Shown: piece after piece, positions 58,172 through 64,000 of the stretch
How the letters are laid out: each line of letters starts with the position of its first letter
Position numbering within the stretch: the stretch's first letter is position 1
Source: Streptomyces monashensis
GTDB taxonomy: Bacteria > Actinomycetota > Actinomycetes > Streptomycetales > Streptomycetaceae
DNA: 64,000 nucleotides
Direction of reading: 5' to 3'
NCBI RefSeq assembly: GCF_001866665.1
Contig: NZ_MLYO01000060.1
Span: 17,977-81,976, forward strand
Notes under the pieces: model-generated
Told to the model about the DNA's origin: nothing
Seen by the model: the letters and a program-made list of their open reading frames with translations, nothing else
The model's database searches: none
Translations under genes and position numbers: made by a program

Positions 58172-59363
58172 GCTGCGCGGTCCCGACGTACCGGCCAAGG
58201 CCCTGGACGCACGCGCCCTCGCGGCGCTCGCCGCGAACCCCGGGTGCCGCAGGCGGGCGATCCTGGACGGCGCCGGGGTGGACAAGGCACGGCTGGCGAG
58301 CGCGCTGGGTGCGCCGTCCGGTTTCGGGCAGTCGCAGTTCGCGCTGACGCGGGGCAACGCGTTCGAGGCACGGGTGAAGGCGGACGGCGGCGCGGAGTTG
58401 CTGCGCCTGGCACACGCCTGTCTCGACCCGGGCGCCGTGCCGCCCGAGGGGGCCGCCGTGCCCGACCTGACCGCGCACGGCCCCGAGGGGCGTACGGCGC
58501 GTACGGCGCTGGCGCTGCGGGAGGCCACGCGCGCGGGTGGCTGGGCGCTGCTGGACCATCCGATGCTGGCGCTGGACGTGGCGGGTTCGCTCGCCTTCCT
58601 GGAGCCGGACGCGGTGGTGGTGCACCCCGACGGCAGCTGGTCGGTGGTGGAGATCAAGTCCTTCCCGATGCTGGACGGCGCGGCGGACCCCGCCAAGGTT
58701 GGCGCGGCGGCCCGCCAGGCGGCGGTGTACGTGCTGGCCCTGGAGGAGGTGGCCGGGCGACTCGACCCCACCCCGGTCGTACGCCACCGGGTGCTGCTGG
58801 TGTGCCCGAAGGACTTCTCCAACCTGGCGGCCGGATCGGCCGTGGACGTACGCAAGCAGCGCGCGGTCACCGCGCGCCAGCTGGCCCGGCTCACCCGGAT
58901 CGAGGAGATCGCCGAGGCCCTGCCCGAGGGCGCGTGCTTCGCGCCCGACCGCAGTGCCGGGGAGCTGACGGCGGCCGTGGCGGCGGTCCCGGCGACGTAC
59001 GCGCCGGAGTGCCTGTCCGCGTGCGAGCTGGCCTTCCACTGCCGGGACCACGCGCGTGCGGCGGGCGCCGTTACCCGCCTCGGCCGCCCGCTGCGCGCCG
59101 AACTGGGCGGTCTGGCCACGGTCGAGGACGTCCTCGCGGCGGCCCGGGGCGAGGCGGGCGACCCGGCCGACCCGGCGATCGCGGCGCTGCGCCGCGCCGC
59201 CGCCCTGCGCGCCGAGGCACTGGCGACCGCTCCCGGCATGCGCACCGCGGGACCGGAGGAGGAGGCGGACACGCCAGGCACGCACACCGCAGGACCGGTG
59301 GAGGGGGCGGGCGGGCCGGGTGGGCGCGCTGGGGCGTCGGAGGAGGTGGCCGCGTGTCGCTGA
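58068..59363 (+). CDS. RecB/Cas4-like PD-(D/E)XK nuclease with probable Fe-S cluster
   Basis: About 431 residues from the GTG at 58068; a GTG at 58044 and a TTG at 58038 are alternatives and no clear ribosome site decides. The nuclease core is EPDAVVV (Asp181) then WSVVEIKSF with Glu195 and Lys197. Three closely spaced cysteines (315, 319, 325; PECLSACELAFHC) plus an early Cys60 match the split four-cysteine iron-sulfur clamp of Cas4 and AddB nucleases. It is followed by a Pro/Gly-rich tail. It is coupled to an unknown protein and an SF1 helicase, so it is likely the nuclease of a DNA-end-processing, repair or defence complex. Confidence 0.83.
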   Translation: MSEFHGSASLGSTPGPNPTPPPATRAKGLRRRLAELRGPDVPAKALDARALAALAANPGCRRRAILDGAGVDKARLASALGAPSGFGQSQFALTRGNAFEARVKADGGAELLRLAHACLDPGAVPPEGAAVPDLTAHGPEGRTARTALALREATRAGGWALLDHPMLALDVAGSLAFLEPDAVVVHPDGSWSVVEIKSFPMLDGAADPAKVGAAARQAAVYVLALEEVAGRLDPTPVVRHRVLLVCPKDFSNLAAGSAVDVRKQRAVTARQLARLTRIEEIAEALPEGACFAPDRSAGELTAAVAAVPATYAPECLSACELAFHCRDHARAAGAVTRLGRPLRAELGGLATVEDVLAAARGEAGDPADPAIAALRRAAALRAEALATAPGMRTAGPEEEADTPGTHTAGPVEGAGGPGGRAGASEEVAACR

Positions 59364-60943
59364 TCACGACTCTGGCCCGGTTCGAGGCCGTCGACAGCGG
59401 CCGGGCCCAGGCCGTCGCGACCGTCCGGCACCGGCATCTGTCCGCGCGCCCGCTGGTGTTCGTGCCGCTCACCACCGCCGGTGAGACCGGCGCCCCGCTG
59501 GGCGCGCTGGTCGGCACCGACCGGGACGCGCCCCGCCTGCTGGTCGTGCCGCAGCCCCGCGACCGCGACCTGCGCTTCGGCTTCCTCGCCGACCTGGCCG
59601 ACGTCGTCCTGCCGTACATCGACGCCCACGCGGAGTCGGTCGAGGCGGCCGAGCGCACCGAGACCGACCCGGAGACCGGCAAGCGGGTCAAGGTCGAGGT
59701 CGAGCTGTGCGCGGACGCGCCCCAGCTGATCGTGCCGAGCCGCGCGGGCCTGGACCTCGTCCGGCTGCTGGGCCGCTCGACGCGCTTTCGGCGTACCGCC
59801 GAGCAGGACCCGGAGGCGCCCCATCCGGCGCCGCCGCACATCCCGTTGCTGGGCCGCTGGCTGACCCATTACGGCGAGCGGGCCCGCGTCCCCGGCTCCT
59901 CGCTGCTGCTCGCCCTCACCGACGTACTCTCGCGGCACTGGGCCACCGGCCAGTCCAGCCTGGAGGACCAGCACCTGGGCGCGCTCCTCGCCTGGATCGA
60001 TCCTCCCGAGGGCACATCGGGCGCGGAGGCCGCGCGCGCGGCCGAGCTGGCCCGGGACGCCGACGGCCAGTTGCTCTGCCCGCCCGCCGGTCCGGCCACC
60101 GACCCGGCGTTCGACAACAAGCTGCTGGCCCCGGCGATCGAGCGCTACGACCGCGCGCGTGCCGCGCTCGCCGCCGCCGAGGACGCCGTGGCCGCCGACG
60201 ACCGGCTGGCCGCGCTCACGGCGGCCGAGCGGGAGATCCGCGACCTGGTGGCGAGCCGCACCCGGCCGACCTGGGACGCGGTGTGGCGGGGCCTGGACCT
60301 GCTGCGGGAGCTGCCGCAGGGCGCGTACGCCGAGGAGCGCTGGACCCGGGACCGCTGGTCGTTCACGGGCCACCGGGACCGAGTGCTGGCCGGCGAGCCC
60401 CCGCAGCCGCGCCGGGACGACGCGGTGACGGCGGCGAACAAGCTGGCCACGCGCGAGCGTGAACAGGCCCGGCTGGAAGCGCAGGAGGCGTTGGACGACC
60501 CGCTGGTGATGGCGGGGCGGCGGCTGGCCGGGGAGGCGTTCGCGGGCGAGGTGATCGATGTCGTCATGGCGTACAGCGAGGGAAAACGGCCGAGCCCGCG
60601 CCCGCTGGTGACGGTGCGCACGGACGACCGGCCGCAGGCGGCCGAGCGGGCGAAGGTGTACCGCTCGCTGGGCGGCAGACCGCAGTCGGCGGAGGTGGTC
60701 GGGCAGGAGGCCGGCGGAGTGCTGGTCCTGCGGGTGCTGGACAAGATGGGCCGCGGCAAGGAGCCGGAGCCCGGTTCGGTGCCGGAGAAGGGCGACCGGA
60801 TCTGCTTCACGCTGTTCGAGCACGAGCAGCGCGGCGGCGCGAAGCTGCCCGACCCGGAGGAGACCCCGTGGACGCACGGCGGCCCGCCGGGCGAGCCCAC
60901 GCCGGAGGCCCCTGACGCCGTGACCGAGGAGGACGTCCTGTGA
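59354..60943 (+). CDS. Unknown protein of a nuclease-helicase operon
   Basis: 529 residues from the GTG at 59354, with a very strong AGGAGGTGG site; the frame is open far upstream but that part shadows the nuclease gene. It overlaps the nuclease stop by 10 bases and the helicase start by 4. I recognise no catalytic motif. Visible features are a beta-rich N-terminus (SARPLVFVPLTTAGETGAP, LLVVPQPRDRDLRFGF), a central helical, coiled-coil-like region (AIERYDRARAALAAAEDAVA, REIRDLVASR) and an acidic, Pro-rich tail. It may be a scaffold or DNA-binding subunit linking nuclease and helicase. Confidence 0.8.
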   Translation: MSLITTLARFEAVDSGRAQAVATVRHRHLSARPLVFVPLTTAGETGAPLGALVGTDRDAPRLLVVPQPRDRDLRFGFLADLADVVLPYIDAHAESVEAAERTETDPETGKRVKVEVELCADAPQLIVPSRAGLDLVRLLGRSTRFRRTAEQDPEAPHPAPPHIPLLGRWLTHYGERARVPGSSLLLALTDVLSRHWATGQSSLEDQHLGALLAWIDPPEGTSGAEAARAAELARDADGQLLCPPAGPATDPAFDNKLLAPAIERYDRARAALAAAEDAVAADDRLAALTAAEREIRDLVASRTRPTWDAVWRGLDLLRELPQGAYAEERWTRDRWSFTGHRDRVLAGEPPQPRRDDAVTAANKLATREREQARLEAQEALDDPLVMAGRRLAGEAFAGEVIDVVMAYSEGKRPSPRPLVTVRTDDRPQAAERAKVYRSLGGRPQSAEVVGQEAGGVLVLRVLDKMGRGKEPEPGSVPEKGDRICFTLFEHEQRGGAKLPDPEETPWTHGGPPGEPTPEAPDAVTEEDVL

Positions 60944-62295
60944 GTCCCGCGCATCCTGCGCCGGCGGTCGGTTTCGACCCCGGAGCCGCTGCCGCCCGCG
61001 CCACCGACGCGATCCTGCGCGACACCCTGCACGGCACCGAGCGGGGCGTGGTCGTGGACTCCCCGCCCGGCGCCGGCAAGTCCACGCTGGTGGTCCGCGC
61101 GGCCCTCGAACTGGCCGACGCCGGGCGCCCGTTGATGGTGGTGGCCCAGACGAACGCCCAGGTGGACGACCTGGTCCTGCGGCTCGCCGAGAAGAACCCG
61201 GAGCTGCCCGTCGGCCGCCTGCACAGCAGCGACGCGGACGCGTACGACCCGGCGCTGGACGAGCTGCCCCGGGTCCGCACCTCGGCGAAGGCCGCCGACC
61301 TGAGGGAGCTGCCCGTCGTGCTGTCCACGGCCGCGAAGTGGGCGCACGTCACGGTGGACGAGCCGTGGCCGCACGCGATCGTGGACGAGGCGTACCAGAT
61401 GCGCTCGGACTCGCTGCTGGCCGTGGCCGGGCTGTTCGAGCGGGCGCTGTTCGTGGGCGACCCGGGCCAGCTGGACCCGTTCGCGATCGTCGGCAGCGAC
61501 CAGTGGGCGGGCCTGTCGTACGACCCCTCGGCCTCCGCCGTCAGCACGCTCCTGGCGCACAACCCGGCCCTGCCACAGCACCGTCTGCCGGTGTCCTGGC
61601 GGCTCCCGGCCTCGGCGGCTCCGCTGGTCTCGGACGCGTTCTACCCGTACACCCCGTTCCGCAGCGGCACGGACCACGGCGAGCGCCGCCTGGCCTTCGC
61701 CGTCCCGTCCGACGGCTCCGGCCCGGACCGGGTCATCGACGAGGCGGCGCACTCCGGCTGGGGCCTGCTGGAGCTGCCCGCCCGGCACACTCCGCGCACG
61801 GATCCGGAGGCGGTGCGCGCGGTGGCGGCGGTGGTCCGCCGCCTGCTGGACCGCGGCGGTGCGGCCACCTCCGAGCGCTCCCCGGACCCGTCCCCCCTCA
61901 CCCCCGACCGCGTCGCCGTCGGCACGGCCCACCGCGACCAGGCGGCGGCGGTCCGCGCGGCTCTCGCCGAGCTGGGCGCAGCGGGCGTGACGGTCGACAC
62001 GGCCAACCGGCTCCAGGGCCGCGAGTACGACGTCACGGTCGTCCTGCACCCGCTCTCCGGCCGCCCCGACGCCACGGCGTTCCACCTGGAGACCGGCCGC
62101 CTGTGCGTCCTCGCCTCCCGGCACCGCCACGCGTGCATCGTGGTCTGCCGCGCCGGCGTGGGCGACCTCCTCGACGACTACCCCTCCACCGAACCGGTCC
62201 AGCTGGGCACCCTGGTGAAGTTCCCGGACGGATGGGAGGCGAACCACGCGGTCCTGGCCCACCTGGCCGAGCACCGGGTGGTCTGGCATCCCTGA
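60940..62295 (+). CDS. SF1 (Upf1/Dna2-like) DNA/RNA helicase
   Basis: 451 residues from the GTG overlapping the previous stop (GTGA), with GAGGAGG upstream. Helicase motifs in order: Walker A SPPGAGKSTL (41-50), Ia VVAQTNAQVDDL, Walker B AIVDEAYQM, motif III LFVGDPGQLDPF, motif V TANRLQGREYDVTVV and motif VI ASRHRHACIVV. It is short for its class, lacking big accessory domains. With the Cas4-like nuclease upstream it recreates, as separate proteins, the nuclease-plus-SF1-helicase pairing of Dna2/AddAB-type systems. Its last 22 codons are repeated downstream in the 164-bp tandem array. Confidence 0.9.
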   Translation: MSPAHPAPAVGFDPGAAAARATDAILRDTLHGTERGVVVDSPPGAGKSTLVVRAALELADAGRPLMVVAQTNAQVDDLVLRLAEKNPELPVGRLHSSDADAYDPALDELPRVRTSAKAADLRELPVVLSTAAKWAHVTVDEPWPHAIVDEAYQMRSDSLLAVAGLFERALFVGDPGQLDPFAIVGSDQWAGLSYDPSASAVSTLLAHNPALPQHRLPVSWRLPASAAPLVSDAFYPYTPFRSGTDHGERRLAFAVPSDGSGPDRVIDEAAHSGWGLLELPARHTPRTDPEAVRAVAAVVRRLLDRGGAATSERSPDPSPLTPDRVAVGTAHRDQAAAVRAALAELGAAGVTVDTANRLQGREYDVTVVLHPLSGRPDATAFHLETGRLCVLASRHRHACIVVCRAGVGDLLDDYPSTEPVQLGTLVKFPDGWEANHAVLAHLAEHRVVWHP

Positions 62296-62770
62296 CCGCC
62301 ACTGCGGAGCCTGTCCGGCAGACGATCAGGGTCCAACCCGCCGGACCGGGTCCGGCACGCCGCCGGAGGCGGCCAACGGCTACAGCCCCGGACGGATGAG
62401 AGGCGAACCACGCGGTCCTGGCCCACCTGGCGGAACACCGGGTGGTCTGGCATCCCTGACCGCCACTGCGGAGCCTGTCCGGCAGACGATCAGGGTCCAA
62501 CCCGCCGGACCGGGTCCGGCACGCCGCCGCAGGCGGCCAACGGCTACAGCCCCGGACGGATGGGAAGCGAACCACGCGGTCCTGGCCCACCTGGCGGAGC
62601 ACCGGGTGGTCTGGCATCCCTGACCGCCACTGCGGAGCCTGTCCGGCAGACGATCAGGGTCCAACCCGCCGGACCGGGTCCGGCACGCCGCCGGAGGCGG
62701 CCAACGGCTACAGCCCCGGACGGATGGGAGGCGAACCACGCGGTCCTGGCCCACCTGGCGGAGCACCGGG
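62223..62770. repeat. Tandem array, 164-bp unit, about 3.3 copies, starting inside the helicase gene
   Basis: The segment beginning CCGGACGGATGGGAGGCG recurs at 62224, 62388, 62552 and 62716, exactly 164 bp apart. Each unit holds the last 22 codons of the helicase gene plus about 95 bp of downstream DNA, including GCCTGTCCGGC, the dyad CCGGACCGGGTCCGG and a GCC-rich stem. Copies differ by only a few bases; the fourth ends at about 62770. The unit is not a multiple of three. The 587-bp gap to the next gene is otherwise empty apart from that gene's leader. Confidence 0.95.
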
Positions 62771-62882
62771 TCGGCCGGCGGCCGTAGGTCACCCGTGAGG
62801 GGCTCTTGCGGGGGCGCGGGACAATGGACGGTGGCCCACCTGAAGGTGGTGCCCAGCGAACCGCACGAGGAGGAGACAAGAC

Positions 62883-63251
62883 ATGGCGGAGCCCACGCCG
62901 CGTCGTGACGAACCGCGGCTACGCCCCGCGCCGCTGCTCTTCGAGCCCGTGGAAGCGGCCGCCGATCCCGAGCACTTCTTCGATCTGGAGTCGATCGAGG
63001 ATCCGCGGGCGCTGCTGGCCCGGGCGACGGAGCTGACCCAGGCCTTCCGCGCGGCCGCCGACCGGGCGATGGAGTTCCAGGCCGTCGCGGCGGCCCAGCT
63101 CGCCGACCCGCGTCGTTTCGACCGGCTGACCCCGGCCGACATCGCCGAGCGCGCGGAGTGGACCGAGGACTACGCGAAGAGGATGGTCGAGTTCGGCCGG
63201 GACCTGCTGCGGGGCGACAGCGAGGGGCGGACGTCCCCCGACCCCGTGTGA
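62883..63251 (+). CDS. Conserved-type hypothetical protein, helical
   Basis: 122 residues with GAGGAGGAG upstream of the ATG. An N-terminal basic/Pro-rich segment is followed by mainly helical sequence (DPEHFFDLESIEDPRALLAR, ATELTQAFRAAADRAMEFQA, DIAERAEWTEDYAKRMVEFG). No known domain recognised. Codon use is normal for the neighbourhood, so it is likely real. It lies directly after the tandem array, which may contain its promoter. Confidence 0.75.
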   Translation: MAEPTPRRDEPRLRPAPLLFEPVEAAADPEHFFDLESIEDPRALLARATELTQAFRAAADRAMEFQAVAAAQLADPRRFDRLTPADIAERAEWTEDYAKRMVEFGRDLLRGDSEGRTSPDPV

Positions 63252-63279
63252 CCGCCGATCCCGTGTGACCGCCGGCACC

Positions 63280-63334
63280 GTCAACCCGGTGCGTCAACGC
63301 GATACGTCAACCCGCCTGGCATATGCCAGGCGGG
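63280..63334. promoter_or_regulatory. Three GTCAAC direct repeats plus a 24-bp perfect palindrome
   Basis: GTCAAC starts at 63280, 63293 and 63306, a 13-bp period. Directly after comes a perfect 24-bp palindrome (63311-63334, half-site CCCGCCTGGCAT). As RNA the palindrome gives a 10-bp stem with an ATAT loop and could terminate the upstream gene; as DNA it could be an operator for the downstream gene. Confidence 0.6.
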
Positions 63335-63419
63335 CAAGATACTCCTCTCCCACCCCCGTTGTCCCGGTTTTCGGCAACTCAGAAGAACGGCCCGATCACC
63401 CCCGGTACACCTGGTGGGT

Positions 63420-63992
63420 ATGAGCAGCACACCGAACGTCACCCGCGTCACCGCCGACGGCGTCGCCTGGCTCGCTTCGACAGGGACATATCCCCGGAGC
63501 ACGCTCGCCCGCTGGCAGGAGCACCCCGACGCCCCGGTCGTCCTGCCCTGCGGCACCGCCTTCGACGTGGTGAGCGCCCCCGCGGTCTTCGGGCGCCGGA
63601 TGCTGGACCAGCTGTGGGACGAGGGTCCGGGCTCGGGCCCGGTCGCGATGTTCCGGGGCCGCATGCTGCTGTTCTCCACCCCGGGCACGGCCCAGCGGCT
63701 GCCCTCGCTGCTGGCCTGGGAGGAGTGGGGCTCGCACCGTACGCAGGCGGTGCCGCCGCTGCTGTGCCACGGCACCGGCGACGCGGTGACCGTCCCCGCC
63801 CCGTACGGCGACGCCCCCGCCATGAGCGAGTCGCGCTGGCTGGTGGCGCCGGACCAGCGGCGCCCGTGGCTGCCGGGACCCGAGGTGGTGCTCTGGGCGG
63901 CCGTACGGGCCGCCCGCGCTGCGGTGCGGATATCGATTTTTCCTCCCGCCGACCAGGATGCTAAGGTCTACGACGTCAGCAGGCGCCGCTAG
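63420..63992 (+). CDS. Prim-pol-like (bifunctional DNA primase/polymerase N-terminal domain) protein
   Basis: 190 residues from the ATG at 63420; a GTG two codons upstream is possible. The pattern TADGVAWLASTGTYPRSTLARW, VLPCGTAFDVVSAP and PEVVLWAAVRAARAA resembles the short actinomycete proteins named for the prim-pol domain. The catalytic acidic residues of real prim-pols are not evident, so enzymatic activity is doubtful. The final 20 or so codons run through the promoter and first 10 bases of the following tRNA-Lys gene and look non-coding in origin. Confidence 0.7.
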   Translation: MSSTPNVTRVTADGVAWLASTGTYPRSTLARWQEHPDAPVVLPCGTAFDVVSAPAVFGRRMLDQLWDEGPGSGPVAMFRGRMLLFSTPGTAQRLPSLLAWEEWGSHRTQAVPPLLCHGTGDAVTVPAPYGDAPAMSESRWLVAPDQRRPWLPGPEVVLWAAVRAARAAVRISIFPPADQDAKVYDVSRRR

Positions 63993-64000
63993 CTCAGTTG
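63983..64000 (+). tRNA. tRNA-Lys(CTT), 5' end only
   Basis: GCGCCGCTAGCTCAGTTG is the acceptor 5' strand and start of the D-arm (box A) typical of Streptomyces tRNA-Lys; the rest lies beyond the window. A -10-like TAAGGT is at 63962-63967, about 15 bases upstream. The isotype is inferred from memory of the 5' sequence, since the anticodon is not visible. Confidence 0.75.

Noticed and set aside
58068..59363. CRISPR-associated Cas4
   Set aside because: No other cas genes or array are present; the nuclease is coupled to a helicase and an unknown protein instead.
57026..60877. A 1283-residue minus-strand open frame opposite the PAP2 and nuclease genes
   Set aside because: It is Arg/Gly/Ala-rich with no motifs and arises because high third-position GC leaves the antisense frame open; the plus-strand genes have clear domains.
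62223..62770. CRISPR array or insertion sequence
   Set aside because: The 164-bp units are directly adjacent with no spacers, contain no transposase, and begin inside a host gene.
62178..63297. Minus-strand proteins with repeated blocks in the 164-bp array
   Set aside because: They are translations of the tandem repeat in shifting frames, with no start signal or family motif; the repeat length is not a multiple of three.

Overview
The window is high-GC DNA from a Streptomyces-type actinomycete. The evidence is the strong G/C bias at third codon positions, frequent GTG/TTG starts, many ATGA/GTGA gene overlaps, rare TTA codons, a cebR-cebEFG-bglC cellobiose locus with its operators, and a SARP regulator. 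Everything here was read from the sequence alone; family names come from motifs, not from searches.

Region 1 (1 to about 36.5 kb) is a biosynthetic gene cluster that runs off the left edge. Its left arm holds two acyl-CoA-dehydrogenase-like flavoproteins, a fatty acyl-AMP ligase (FAAL), a 640-residue FkbH-like HAD protein, a hemerythrin-like protein, a flavin monooxygenase, a P450, a TetR/SRPBCC pair, an MMPL exporter, and an amidohydrolase-like gene coupled to a MIP18/DUF59 gene. Its centre (16.1-30.0 kb, minus strand) looks like one long, tightly packed operon: KAS III-like enzyme, adenylating ligase, fold-III PLP decarboxylase, two carrier proteins, two more acyl-CoA-dehydrogenase-like enzymes, a UbiG-like methyltransferase, an SRPBCC protein, a type III polyketide synthase, a second methyltransferase, a class III aminotransferase, a phytoene-desaturase-like flavoprotein and an FMN reductase. 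Its right arm has an MFS exporter, an SRPBCC/DUF2568 pair, a second FAAL, a type II thioesterase and the SARP activator. The inferred logic is that acids are activated as acyl-AMPs and loaded on carrier proteins, a carrier-bound amino acid is decarboxylated, flavoenzymes oxidise the chains, and a type III PKS and a KAS III-like enzyme do the condensation or acyl transfer before methylation, oxidation, transamination and export. I do not recognise the product.

Region 2 (36.8-42.7 kb) holds an OmpR-type two-component system divergent from a MurG paralogue and an NAD-dependent epimerase/dehydratase, then an ECF41-type sigma factor divergent from a DoxX-family membrane protein.

Region 3 (42.7-50.4 kb) is the cellobiose locus: CebR-type LacI repressor, CebE lipoprotein, CebF and CebG permeases and a GH1 beta-glucosidase, with two CebR operators, followed by a convergent secreted CBM2-GH18 chitinase.

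Region 4 (50.5-64 kb) looks like conserved chromosome: a second two-component system, two side-by-side perfect DnaA-box matches, a small secreted or anchored protein, a spermidine-synthase-like protein, an HTH-TPR regulator with a His/Asp/Pro-rich insert, a histidine phosphatase and a PAP2 phosphatase. These are followed by a three-gene operon of Cas4/AddB-like nuclease, unknown protein and SF1 helicase. The end of the helicase gene and its downstream DNA are repeated as a 164-bp tandem array. The window ends in a prim-pol-like gene that overlaps the 5' end of a tRNA-Lys gene.
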